Source of the DNA: Ilyonectria destructans
Lineage: Eukaryota; Ascomycota; Sordariomycetes; Hypocreales; Nectriaceae
Assembly: GCA_020740775.1 (NCBI GenBank)
Contig: JAHEWK010000008.1
Coordinates: forward strand, 2,046,001-2,110,000
Length of the DNA: 64,000 bases
Direction of reading: 5' to 3'
The translations under genes were made by a program, and so were the position numbers. This document shows positions 1-19,042 of the stretch, piece by piece. Position 1 is the first letter of the stretch. The number at the start of each line of letters is the position of its first letter. Under the pieces are notes generated by a model. The model worked only from the letters and a program-made list of their open reading frames with translations. It searched no databases and was not told the origin of the DNA.

Positions 1-1131
1 CCCCAGCGGACCCCTCTCGACAGTAGGGGAACCAACATGCCGAATCTGCTGGTGAGTTTTGATAACCTGTCACATTTTTTTCACCGTCCTTCTTCTTGGT
101 AATTTGCATATTTCATTGTTCGTGTGAATCATTTCTCATATCAATTCTATTTCATCAACATTCGTCGCAGACAACTGCGTTCTGGTCGGGCTGGCCCTCT
201 TCCAATCTTGATCACGAATCCACTCCGTCCCACTTGGCTTCTTGAAACCTGGTCTACTCAACGTAACTGACTGGACGCAGTTGACCCCTCACGCGGGATA
301 ATTCCCATACTGAATCAACTCGCAACTTTGGACTGTTCCTCGTCGATACTCGCCAGTTTCTTGCTGGGAACCAGCTTGGGTTTTGCTGATTCCTCGACTC
401 TGCTGTAGCCTTCAACCGTCGACTAAGCTCCACGCTTGATGTTCGATGCCTGGTTTGACGCGAGATGTTGACCTTCCCGGCGCTCTCGCTCTGGGGGAAA
501 GCTCCCCCACAAACGTCCTCGATTAAGTCTTCCAAGTTGCTGCGCCAAGTGGTGGTAACTCCTTGGGCTGTCTCCAAGCATTGCTATCACCGCCCCTCCA
601 CCACATACAGCCTTTGATCGGTGGGCACTTCTTCATCCTCATGCGACACCTCCCTCCCTGGTTGCGCACACAGTGTCTGGATTGCCTTAGCGTCCATCTC
701 CCTCACGTTCCCAGCCGACCAAGCTGAGCGTTGAGAATGGTGTTGATGTTTTCCTCGTGTTCGCTGATACGGAAAAACACTGACACGCTGCTGATTCAAT
801 CGAATATTGGCTCTTGCGCTCGTCGAGGCCATTACGAGGTCGACAAATCGTGCGCCATGCTCCCCTCGGACCGGATGGGGAGGATGTCTATCTATACCGG
901 AAAATCTGTCGAAAAGCGTCCTCAGCGGTGGTGGTTCGACAAACGAGGGAAGGACCGTGGGAACCGGACGATGCGGCGCGAATGCGATTTCGGAAGCTGG
1001 ATACTGGAATTTCGATCAGCACAAAAATCTCACGCATCCAACCCGAGAATATTGGCGTTCAACATACACCAGGCTTATGCGAACCATACTTCTCACCGGC
1101 CGAATTCTTGTTTTGCGCATCGTGTATCACT
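1..1131. other. Non-coding stretch at window start
   Basis: Several overlapping short open frames occur on both strands, but none has a recognisable domain, splice pattern or compositional bias. A start codon followed closely by a GTGAGT donor-like string lies near base 37-55 and could be the first exon of a gene, but no matching downstream exon could be recognised. It is probably the 3' flank of the bZIP gene. Confidence 0.5.
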
Positions 1132-2225
1132 TTAAGGGTGGTCATCAAGGATCCGGGAAAATGTGGACGTGTTTGAATAGCCATGATCACGCCCTTCACT
1201 TCCTAGAGACGCTCTGGTGGACTCAGCATCGGCGGTACCCTGGATGTCAGAGATGACTCGGGCCACGCTAGATGTCTCGAAAGGCGACTTGTCGAAAGGC
1301 GATTTTGAACGGCGGTCCTGACTTCTCGGGGAGGCAGAATTTAGACGGCCAGGAGTCCCGGCATTTGAAGAAGGTGGGCTTTGTCCCATCGTTGGAGGAC
1401 TGGGAACGTGGAGGCTATCTACACCGGACGGGGCCCGACGATGCTTGCCGTCTCCAGAGTCTTGCATGCTCGCACTCGCCAGTACCGAAAGTCTGTCAAC
1501 GTGGTTAGGATCGGGCCTTGTCTGGCCAAGGATGAGCGCTGGCAGAGCCGGCAGAGTCGGGCCGGGTGGTCGAGGTTGAAGCAGAGATTGTCGCTGCTCT
1601 GGCATAGCGGGTTGTGGGAGGCCGGAGCTTGAGACGTCCGACATCCGCGTCTCTCTCTTGATCCCCACGATGGCATCCAATACCTCCCTCGTGCTGCTCT
1701 CCTTGGCGACTAGTGGCGCGATATACTTTGGATTCGCAGGACCTGTGGACGATGACCTTGATAGCGGTTGAAGTGGGATCTTGGGTGGTGCAGATGCAAT
1801 GAATGGCAGGCCGGCGGCAGCCCGAGAAATGGTGGCCTTTGCTGCTTCGGTGGCGGGTTGGTCGGGGAAGGCTTGCAGGAACTTGTCGACTTCTTCTGTG
1901 GCGACGCCGTGGTAGCCGAGGAGCATTCTCAGCCGCGAGTTCTCGAGGGCGACGTTGCGGGCCGCCTGCTGCATTTCCAGTGTGGCCTCAACGCCACGCC
2001 GCTCATAGTCCTGGAGCTTCGTCTGCAACCCCTCGACGTATTCCTTGTGACGGGCACGCGAGCGACGCTGGTTGTCACGAATACGGATGGCGGACGGATT
2101 TGTCGAATTGTCACTCTGCAATGGACGAGTCAGAGAAACTCGGAGCACGACAAGGATGATCCCCAGCAACCCCTCTTCCGTCTAAGGGCTGAAGGTCGAC
2201 GCCGACTCACCTTTTCTCCCGCCAT
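1132..2225 (-). CDS. bZIP transcription factor (two exons)
   Basis: Predicted nuclear DNA-binding protein of the fungal bZIP class. The model is two exons: 2211-2225 (five codons, MAGEK) and 1132-2115, joined across a 95-nt intron with a GTGAGT donor and a TTGCAG acceptor. The basic region follows at about residues 12-30 (IRIRDNQRRSRARHKEYVE), with the N-x-x-(S/R)-R spacing seen as NQRRSRAR. It leads into a coiled coil whose heptads run through LQTKL, YERRG, LEMQQ and ENSRLRMLL. The rest (about residues 90-330) is Pro/Ser-rich, low in complexity and probably disordered, with no second domain visible. The short first exon was chosen because it gives an in-frame Met directly before the basic region, while the unspliced upstream reading is non-conserved. 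Class known, target genes unknown. The role in stress or secondary metabolism often found for such factors is not shown here. Confidence 0.85.
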
Positions 2226-3945
2226 GGTTACGCGTCCACGTCAACTTGATGGTTGGGTTCTGGTCAACGCTACGACGGCAATTGTGGAAGTCAACGCAGA
2301 TGAGCCCTGGGCTCTTGATGTATCGGCTCGTACCGCCAAGTCATGGACGCGCGTTGACGGCCGAGCTCCGAGTTTCTTGGCAGAGAGATCCATGTCCTGG
2401 GAGGCCGCAGATCCAGCTGCCGAACGAAGAGACTAGCGCCAAGGAGGTTTTAATCGTGCATCCAACCATAACAACCCTATCGGGACTTCGAGCATTCGGG
2501 ATCCAGATGGTCAGATTATGCTTGGCAGGGTGTCATCGGCGTGGTATCACTGGCGAGAGCTCCTAGCATGACACGGAAACTACGGCCATGATGACAGGCA
2601 GCAGTGAAGCACCAGCCTTACCTCAGGTACGAAGGCGTCTTGGATTATGGCGCGGGTGGAATCCGTCCGTGACAATTCCACCAGCCCTGCTTGGCTGGTG
2701 GCCAGTCAGACGAGAAATGCTTACAAGACAAAAAGGCAGTGGAGACGTTTACAGAGCCATCTGCCATAGCCACAATCGAATTCGAACGAAATGCCCAGTC
2801 GTGCAATGCGGCAGGGGACGGTGTCTGTTGCGTGGGATTGCCCAGCGTCCAGTTGACCCAGTTTTCCAAGCACGTTACTGGGCTGGCCAGGGCTGCGCCA
2901 CGGTTTTTCGGGGCAGCCGACTGCCAAGCCAGCCTCTCGGCTCGTTCTATCCGGTTGACTTGCGATTCCGACTTTCCATAGCGATGGAGGGCCCTTTCGC
3001 TGGAGCTTTGGCGCCAGGATACGCTTGGCAGCAGGCTAATGCGATTTGGCAGAGACCTGGATGGGGGGGTCATTGGGGGGTCGTCTGGGGTTGAGAAGAG
3101 CAATTCTGGCCGGGCCGGGTACCTTGCCAAGACCCCTCGCCCAAGGTTCCGCTTGTTCAACTGTCACTGGCCACTCTGGTTCGTCGTCAAGCGGTCTTGG
3201 CCACTAAGCGGTCCCATGGACTCTCATCGAATAGGTGCTTGACTGGTGGACTGCAGTTGAGCAACGCCATGACCCTCCCCAACCAGCAGAGCCCACTCCG
3301 GCATAGTCACCCCGAAGCTGAGAGTCGAGACCTTTGTCGCCAAGGCTTGGCTCAGTCAGACCAGGGCATAGGGCAACTCATAGCCTGGTACGTAGCATGC
3401 ATCGCATTGTGCCATGTGCCGCCAAATCCGCTTGGCGGCTCTCACGCCTCGAGTCGGGATGGTCACAGCGACAGCCAAGCCCGGCGCAACGGCACGGAAT
3501 ATTGGGCTCTCGCAAGGTGAGCTCACAACCATCGTATACTCGTAGCTTTACGTAAGTCTCCAACAAGGAGAGTTTGCTTTGCTGTCAATTCCGCCGGATA
3601 AATTTTCATACAGTGTCATGAGATCTGAGACGAAGTCATGACGCAAACGGCCATCCCAATGCCCATCCATAATTAAAAGTCCCATCTCCGAGACGCAACT
3701 AGTTGTATGCGACAGCGCCGAAAATCAGTCCACCAACCCCTCAAAGAATGCGCCAATAGCACAATTACAAGTAACAACATGGGAACCTAGGTCCAGTTGT
3801 TTATGGGGTATCACGATTTTTGAAACAAGAAAAAAGTCCCTCCTCCCTGCGACTTGTTACCTCCGACCCTGGCCCAATGTCTCGGATGTGACTCTGCCCC
3901 TCATGTCATCACCCCCTTGCTGACCTTACGCCGCCAACGAGCACC
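2226..3945. other. Intergenic region upstream of the bZIP gene
   Basis: About 1.7 kb between the bZIP start and the TAF11 stop. It contains only short overlapping open frames without domain similarity. It probably holds the bZIP promoter and 5' leader and the TAF11 3' UTR. Confidence 0.5.
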
Positions 3946-4987
3946 TCATTTGAAGAGCCGCTTGCCAGTCCGGGTTGAAAATCTGTCGACGCCACTGTTT
4001 TGCTGGGCGTGCCACAGCTGCTGCACACCGACGCCACGACTCTCTCCCGAGAGCCTGTATCGGCGCCAGGCCTCGCGCAGGTGGTCGGGCCGCATGGGGC
4101 CGCGCTTGAGATCGAGTTCGGCCGCGGCGGCTGCGGCTGCGGTCTCGTCATCGACCGCAGCATCGTTGGTGGACGGGGGTGGTGTCGGTAGATCGCTCTG
4201 CTTCTCCCCTGCGCTGATCCACTCGCCTTGCACGTTGCGAGCCGCCTCGATGATTTCGCCCGCGAACAGCTTGGCGACGGCCTTGACGGCGGTGCTGACG
4301 TTTTGCGGCACCGACTGCGAGACGGTTGCGTTGACCACCTGTGAAGCCTTGTTAGCATGTTCGGTTCTCCCAGGACGTGTGTAGAGGTCTTCATACCCTC
4401 TTGACGACCGAGTCGGCCAGCTTGGCTGCACGCCAGAGCTCGTACCGGTTGTACTGCTGGCTGTCAAAGGCCTCGACGAGCATAGCACGTAATCTTATTT
4501 CCTCCTGCTTCTGCTCTTGAGTCCTGGCAACCACGTCCTCGAGGGCCATCTCTGCCTTGTCATCGTCCTCTTCCTCTTCGCCTTCCTTGTCGCCGCCCTG
4601 GCCGCTCACGTTGGTAGGGGCGCGCCCATTCACGAGGCTGCCCGATTGGTCGTCGTCGGCGTTCTTTGCGTTCTTGGCCTTGCGACCGCGCTTCTTCTTG
4701 GGGGCGCCGCTGGCCGTGACCCCGCTGAGGGCGCTGCCGCTGACGTGGGACGATGCATCGACAGAGGGCGAGCGCGGGTAGGGCGAGCGGGCTTCTGGGG
4801 GGAAGGAGGTCTGGCGGAGCGGGTGGGAGGGCGTGTTGGCGGCGGCGGGCTGCGAGGCCTTGCGGCGCTTGCCGGGGGGTCCGTTGACGTCGAGGGTGGA
4901 GGAGCGCTTCTTGTTCGGGATCTGCGCCGGAGATGGATAGGGAGGCGACATGGCCGCTGGCGAGGTTGTGTAGGGCGGGGATGCCAT
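3946..4987 (-). CDS. TAF11: TFIID subunit TAF11 (hTAFII28-like)
   Basis: Subunit of general transcription factor TFIID, acting in the nucleus at RNA polymerase II promoters; TAF11 pairs with TAF13 through a histone fold. Exons are 4397-4987 and 3946-4338 with a 58-nt intron (GTATGA donor, CACAG acceptor). The splice falls inside the histone fold, joining ...DSVVKR to VVNATVSQSV.... The N-terminal 130 residues are Pro/Ser-rich with basic clusters (KKRSS, KKKRGRKAK), followed by an acidic run (KEGEEEEDDDK). The TAFII28 domain starts about residue 165 (MLVEAFDSQQYNRYELWRA) and continues to about 250 (AKLFAGEIIEAARNVQ). It closes with the conserved GPMRPDHLREAWRRYR helix after an inserted acidic/Ala-rich linker. 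Total 327 residues. The start at 4987 is the first Met of the frame. The gene is transcribed away from GTP cyclohydrolase I across a 635-bp gap. Confidence 0.93.
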
Positions 4988-5622
4988 GGTCGCGGTTGTC
5001 GATGTACGAGTGGTAGACGGCTGGCGGATCGATGAAAGGTTGTAGATCGGAGCAAGCTCGATGAAGAGGGAGCTCGCTGCGGGAGGGAACGAGGAACGCG
5101 GTTGTCGATAGGGAGAGCGAAAGGCGGCGACTTCTTCGGAAGGTGACGGGCGGTTCTAGCGCAGCTGGGAGTCCAGCAATCGGTTGACGTTGAAATTTGA
5201 GGTTGAGATTGCGGCCTTGGTCTCAGGCCTTATTCACGACGCGCGGAGAGCCAGCTGCTAACCGCGTGAGCGAGACTGAGCTTTAAGTCACATGATCGGG
5301 CCAGGAACTGCTCCGCCGAGCTGGCCCCACTCTCAGAACCGACCAATGCCGGGACAGGCAATTTTTTTTGACGTCAAGGCAGGAGCGGCCGATAAGATAA
5401 GTCATGCCGCTGCTTTCCCCCCCATCGTCTATGAGCCCCTCTCAAATTTGCTCCGTCGGCGCTCCGATCCGGACTCTTTCTGGGGAAAACTGCCGCGCAA
5501 CTTGAATCAGTCACCTCATAAGTGCTTACAACGCCTCCTTTTGCTTTTCCCTCATTTCTTTCATCTCATCTACTCGCTCAATTCCGTTTCTATTTCCTCC
5601 CCGGATACCCAACAGTTGCACA
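4988..5622. promoter_or_regulatory. Shared divergent promoter of TAF11 and GTP cyclohydrolase I
   Basis: The two start codons point away from each other across 635 bp. Sites visible by eye are a CCAAT box (about 5342-5346), a perfect palindromic TGACGTCA CRE/ATF-type site at 5369-5376, and two adjacent GATAA cores at 5391-5400. The stretch before the 5623 start is pyrimidine-rich, as is usual for fungal 5' leaders. Site function is inferred from motif identity only. Confidence 0.55.
5369..5376. promoter_or_regulatory. Palindromic CRE/ATF-type site TGACGTCA
   Basis: Exact 8-bp TGACGTCA preceded by a T-run, about 250 bp upstream of the GTP cyclohydrolase start and 380 bp upstream of the TAF11 start. 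bZIP factors of the ATF/CREB class bind this palindrome. Occupancy is not shown. Confidence 0.5.
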
Positions 5623-6820
5623 ATGGCTCCATCGGAAGACGCAACCGCCATCCGGCCATCCCAGACGCACTCTAAGAAGCGCACGCTCGAAACCGCCAGC
5701 GTCTCCGAGTCGTCGACCAGCAGCGACGATTCCTCGCGTAAAAAGAAGCGCCGCGACCGCAAGGCCCTCAAGAAGAAGACCTCAGACTCTAGCCTCGCCG
5801 TTGCCGTTAACGGCGCCCGCTCCAGCGCCTTCGCGAAGCGCCGCAACAGCCTGGGCAAGGCCGCCCGCGACCCCCGCGACGAGCCCGTAACCAGGAAGGG
5901 CCAGTCCGCTGCCAACGGCTCGTTCGTGAGTTCGGCCAACCCAGTCATCGATGACGATGGTCTCAGCCGACCGAGTATGACTCCCCTCGTCCCCTGCGAC
6001 TCATCTTTAAGCTTTGTACCGTTGAAAACCGTTGCAAACTCAGGCAGAAGCAACCCCTGGCTGACATGACGTGACTTTCCTCCTGTTAGGCACCGGAACC
6101 CGAGAGCGACTAGAAGACGATGCCGAGAAGGCCGAGGAACGGCTGGTCAAGATGCGCGGTGCCGTACGGACGCTGCTCGAGTGCGTCGGCGAGGACCCGG
6201 ACCGCGAAGGCCTGCTGGACACGCCTTCGCGCTACGCAAAGGCGTTGCTTTTCCTCACCAAGGGCTACCAGGTCAATGTCGACAGCATTATCAACGGCGC
6301 CCTCTTCCACGAGGGCCACAACGAGATGGTCATTGTCAAGGACATTGAGATCCACAGCTTGTGCGAGCACCACCTGGTGCCCTTTACTGGCAAGGTGAGT
6401 TTCGCACAATGTCATTGCTTCCTCGGGAGCAACCGAAGCAACTAAATCCCAGAGGAAACGAGTGAAAACACAACAAAGAGTCGAAGAAGTCGCTAACATG
6501 AATGCCCTCCATAGATGCACATCGGCTACATCCCCTCCGACACCGTCATCGGCCTTTCCAAGCTCCCGCGCATCGCCGAGATGTACGCGCGCCGCCTCCA
6601 GATCCAGGAGCGCCTGACCAAGGAGGTCGCCCACGCCATCATGGAGATCCTCAAGCCTCAGGGCGTCGCCGTCGTCATGGAGTCCAGCCACCTGTGCATG
6701 GTCATGCGCGGCGTCGAGAAGACGAGCACCACCACAATCACCAGCTGCGTTCTCGGCTGCTTCGAGCGCAAGAGCAAGACCCGCAACGAGTTCCTCAGCC
6801 TAGTCGGCGTCAACCGCTAA
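5623..6820 (+). CDS. FOL2: GTP cyclohydrolase I
   Basis: Catalyses GTP to 7,8-dihydroneopterin triphosphate, the first step toward folate and tetrahydrobiopterin, in the cytosol. Exons are 5623-5974, 6090-6394 and 6515-6820, giving 320 residues; frame is kept across both introns (115 and 120 nt). The catalytic domain occupies about residues 125-318. Visible hallmarks are [19 protein letters not shown], the zinc Cys/His pair in [10 protein letters not shown] (Cys about residue 208), the [20 protein letters not shown] helix and the second zinc Cys in [13 protein letters not shown] (about residue 280). The first 115 residues are Ser/Lys/Arg-rich ([15 protein letters not shown]) and are not part of the enzyme fold. 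Eukaryotic enzymes have variable N-termini, so this may be regulatory or a localisation signal. The gene ends convergently with the histone demethylase gene downstream. Confidence 0.96.
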
Positions 6821-7547
6821 AAGCCCGATTGCTTCGCCGTCAGTGGATGAATGGAGATGTGTGTGATGAACGAACTATGGTGAATTGCTGAGTACTATGA
6901 AGCGACGTGCCGCCATGTGACATCGTCTCGATTGATTTCCTCAGCCTTTTGATCCCTTCTTTTTCTCTTTTTGCATTTCTACGGCGTTTATTGGGAGATT
7001 GGGCATCGCTTCTTTGGGAGGCCCTCTGGCGAGAGACCATGTATTCAACAATTTGGGTCTTGTTTCAACAGCAACTTGGGTGGGTGTGGTTGGTTTGCAG
7101 CAGCGAGAGAAAGCTTCTTCTCCCATATTAGACGGATTCCGGGCTCAACGCCCAGGAGAACATATAAGTAGATTCTTCTTGACTTAGTACACCCTGACAA
7201 AACATTGCATTGTACGATTTCCGAGTTGCTTATGGAAGTCCGACGAAAAGTCAAAACTTCAAAAGAGGCTGCATTGTATCAAGTCTGTTGATCCACGTAC
7301 CACAAAGGCTGCTCTCCCTTTTCTTCTTCGTCCTGCACATTCTGCCTTCTCAGTACGCCCCTAATCGATGTCATATTTGTACACTTGAAAAAGAGAACCC
7401 ATTATAATCATACACATGGCCCTATATATATAGGGCATGCAATTGCTCACCATGCCTCAACTCCATATCCGTCCCTTTTGGTATCAGGTCATAACGCCCT
7501 GCCACTACACACACGCCAGCAACCTCATGCACCCAATCTCCATGCAC
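6821..7547. other. Intergenic region between convergent genes
   Basis: About 730 bp between the stops of GTP cyclohydrolase I (+) and the KDM5-type gene (-). T-rich with no coding signal seen. It presumably carries both 3' UTRs. Confidence 0.6.
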
Positions 7548-15826
<8,279 letters not shown>

Positions 15827-16826
15827 TCACGACTCAACTGCAGCTGTCTTTTTAGTCCGCCGTTTCTTCTTGAGCAGCTTCTCGACATCTTTCGGGCTTC
15901 TTGTTCGGAGACTCAGCTCCTTGATCATATCGCTCCATCGCACCTTGCCTCCACACGAAGGACATGCGCAACGCTCCGGTATTAATGCCCCGTCATCTTC
16001 CCCGATTAGTGCATGTTTGCTCCAGCAATCGAGATGGCCCATGGCTTCGCAACCGTCATTGGGGCACATTGGATGCAGTCCCTTTGCTGACTCTAGCTCT
16101 TGGTGGCAGTGCACACAATTGCCCTCCTGCTCGAACGATACGACATTGTGCGCCTTCTCCACGTACGGTTTAATGGGGGAATAGTCCAATGGCAAGGCGT
16201 GGATGCCTCGTGGGGCTGGTTCCGAGGCCTCACTTTCTGGCGAGGGGCCAAAGTCCGTGACAATCTCCATGCCTGCTTTTGGTGGCTCGCCGACGGACTT
16301 GAGGCGCGCTTCCCACGTAGTGTAGGCATCCTTGGCCAAGAAGTGCAGATTCAGCGGCCATCGAGCGAAACTTGGAACGCCGATGAGTAGGTGAAGATTA
16401 GCAACCACCGACTTTAGACTGTGCAACGGTCGTCGCGGCTTGCCGCTCCGCTTCTTCTGTGTTGCAATAGTGATGCGCGACTCTGTCGGGATATGCATCG
16501 ACACGTGCGGATTTGTCAGGGCCCACCTAGAAACCCCAGTCAGCAACTCCTGGCATGCAGCCCAAAACACCCCATGAACTCGTAACATACTCGAATTTGA
16601 GAGCAGCGACCATGCTCGGGAAGCCAGACACTAGAATAACCATCTCCCATGGGCGCAGCGTCTGTCGCGAGGTGCGTACGGCGCCGCCTGGAGCCTGGCC
16701 GTTGTGCTGCTTAAGCCGCCGGGGCGGGTTGGGTGTAGATCCGATGTACATGGAGGCATGGCGCACCGTTGAGCGGAGGACGTAGACGGTGTACAAGGCC
16801 GGGAGGGGCTTTGCGAGGTGTGACAT
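15827..16826 (-). CDS. SLX1: Structure-specific endonuclease subunit SLX1 (GIY-YIG)
   Basis: Catalytic subunit of the SLX1-SLX4 nuclease, which cuts branched DNA such as 5' flaps and Holliday junctions in the nucleus. Exons are 16591-16826 and 15827-16526 (311 residues), with a 64-nt intron that splits a Glu codon. The GIY-YIG nuclease domain is at residues 11-90: YTVYVLRS, then [18 protein letters not shown] with the catalytic Arg in the PPRRL helix. The C-terminal RING/PHD-like zinc module is at about 215-275: [26 protein letters not shown], then CACPSCGG, the cysteines that usually mediate SLX4 binding. The tail is strongly basic (KKKRRTKK). Start codon and spacing match SLX1 family length. 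The SF3a60 gene lies 330 bp further along on the same strand. Confidence 0.95.
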
Positions 16827-17156
16827 GCCTGTTCAGAGGCATTAGAGTGAGGTTTTCACATCTCACGTTGCCACCATGTTTACTCAACATGATCCGTTCA
16901 CAAGTTGGAGGGGAGATGGAGCCTCTGGGATGACTAATCACCTCGATCACATCACGGACAATTATGAGTGAGCTCACGGTTGTTAGGCTGCGATCTCGGT
17001 GTCGCACAAGGACGTCATACACGTTATTATAGTGGAGATAAGTTTTATGGCATCGACGTGATTCTAGATTATGCGAATTGGATCGCAAGATGCCCCCAAA
17101 GTCGCCATGAGTAGCCCGCCCTATTGATAACTCTGTGATATACATGTGAACCCTTT
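16827..17156. other. Short intergenic region SLX1 / SF3a60
   Basis: 330 bp between the SLX1 start and the SF3a60 stop, both on the minus strand. No motif stands out. It must serve as SLX1 promoter and SF3a60 3' UTR. Confidence 0.55.
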
Positions 17157-18734
17157 CTACAACAGACCCTGTTTCTGCAAATCATAGTACACCTTCTCGG
17201 GCATTACGTTGCCCTCGCCATCCTCCATCTGCACCACACTACCCTCGTCCACCGTGGTCCTCTTCTTCTCCCGCTGGATCTTGTCCCACAGCTTCATCGC
17301 CTCGTCAATGCGCGTGATATCCCGGAACAGGCTCGTGTTGTTGACGCCTAGGCACTTGAGACCGTACACGTGTCGCGCCTCGTTGAAGTGCTTGTCGAAC
17401 GCGCGCCGGCCCATGTAGACAAAGTTGCCGCAGATCTCGCACGGGAACTCGACGCCAAGGCCGTGTAGGCGATACAGCCAGAAGGGGATGGGCTTGCCGT
17501 CCCAGGCCAGGGGCAGCTTGAGAGGGTTGTAGATCCTCTCCTCTCCATCCTCATCCTCGCCATCCTCCTCCTGGGCAGTTTCTCGGGGGCCCTCGAAAGA
17601 GTTCATGAGGTTGTCGAGTTCTTGTTGACGCTCACGCTCGGTCATGCCCTGCTTGCGTTCGACGTTCACGCGAGTGTCGCTGCGTTCTGTGCTCATGGCA
17701 CTGGCCAGACGCTTCACCCGGTACTCTCGCTCCGATATAGCTCGCTCTTTTAGTCTCGTCGCGGAGACTGCTCCTGATCCGGGTCCACTCGATATTTCAT
17801 TCGAATCCTCCTGTCGTAGTTTCCGCTGCTCGGCCGCCTTGAGATGCTTCCGACCTGTCAGGTGGTTCTTGTAGACATTCTCGTTCTTAAACTCCTTCTC
17901 GCAGTCATCGCACCACATTGCATCCGCCGTCGTGGTGGTTTTCGTTGCGCCGTTTGCTGAAGGCTCCTCCTTCTTCCAGCCTTCAATCTCATCGCTATCC
18001 CATGCGGCCTCGAACTCCTTGTCGAACGACGCAAGGACCCTGTCGACGTTTTCCAACGGCCTCGTTCGTCGCATAAAAGACTCGAGATAATCTGCCACCT
18101 GGCCGACGTACTTGAAGTACTGATCCGTGAGCTTGTCACCTCGCTTGACGCCACCGTAGCCCGGCGCAAAGTTGTCGAATGCCTCGAGATATTGGAGGTA
18201 CGTCAATCGCTTGACGGTAGGGAGGTTGAGATAGGCTTCGTGGCAGGTGGTGAGGTCAAAGAATCGCCCGTATGCCTCCTCTCCGGAGAACAGCGAATCC
18301 ACAATCGAGGGCATGGGGTCCAATCCATCACCTGCTCGCTTCGCCTTGTATCGCTGCTCTGAGTTTTCGGCTTGCTCGTTGGGGTATCTGGCGTGGTGGT
18401 CGCGGACATCTTTCAGCTGTCTGTAGAATTCCTCGAAGGCGTCGCCAGTTCCAATTTGCTGGATTTCTGTTGAACGCACGCCGGTGTCGTCTTTGTAGAT
18501 GCCCAGGAGGTTGCTGGACTGAACTTGGATCTGGTCTAGTAATTGTGAGATCTCGTGGTCTCTGTTGAGGCGATCGCGGATCTACAAGGAACATTGCAAG
18601 TCAGCTTTCTGTGGGCGGAAAGGTCGCGTTGTCATGCTCACATGTTTGGGTTCATCGCGGATGCGATCTGCGACGCCCTGTTCGAGGCGCTCCAAGTCCT
18701 CATGGATGTATCGCTGTTCTTCAAGGACCAACAT
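17157..18734 (-). CDS. PRP9: Splicing factor 3A subunit 3 (SF3a60 / Prp9 / Sap61)
   Basis: Component of the SF3a complex of U2 snRNP, needed for pre-spliceosome assembly. Exons are 18642-18734 and 17157-18581 with a 60-nt intron, giving 505 residues. The first exon (MLVLEEQRYIHEDLERLEQG...) was assigned because it restores the conserved SF3a60 N-terminal helix running into RDEPKH|IRDRLNRDHEIS. The SF3a60-specific helical segment continues through about residue 260. A U1-type C2H2 finger is at about 260-290 (WCDDCEKEF...HLTGRKHLKA). A C-terminal matrin-type finger follows at about 410-440 (FPCEICGNFVYMG...HFNEARHVYGLKCLG), with the conserved tail GVNNTSLFRDITRIDEAMKLW. An acidic linker (QEEDGEDEDGEE) precedes it. 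Divergently paired with the helicase gene FAL1 308 bp away. Confidence 0.95.
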
Positions 18735-19042
18735 TGCGCCGTAGCTCGGCAGGGTGTATACGTATGAAGCTCCTGTGGTTGTGTCGAGGGAAAAAGCGTC
18801 GTGGAAAAGCTCGTGTGGTTGCAGTCTAGTCGGTTGATGGCGATCCTGAGGTCTGCCTTGAACAAAAATTGCCAGCCTCGTCGCGACTTTACAGTGGCGT
18901 TCAGGCGCATTGGCCCCGCCGAAGTATTTCCGATTCCGCCGCCAGCTCTAAATTTCCCAAAACTTTGACCCCAGCACAATGCAACTCGGTCGGGACGTCA
19001 CCATTTCAAACCGACTACACATTCCCAAATAAATTTGCAATC
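18735..19042. promoter_or_regulatory. Divergent promoter between SF3a60 and FAL1
   Basis: 308 bp separate the two opposed start codons, so this short segment must hold both promoters and leaders. No perfect known box stands out by eye. Both genes work in mRNA splicing, so co-expression is a reasonable inference. Confidence 0.5.

Noticed and set aside
731..1256. Overlapping plus-strand frames at the window start
   Set aside because: Three mutually overlapping frames with no family resemblance, partly antisense to the end of the bZIP gene.
4517..5035. Plus-strand frame opposite TAF11
   Set aside because: Gly/Arg-rich shadow of the TAF11 coding strand.
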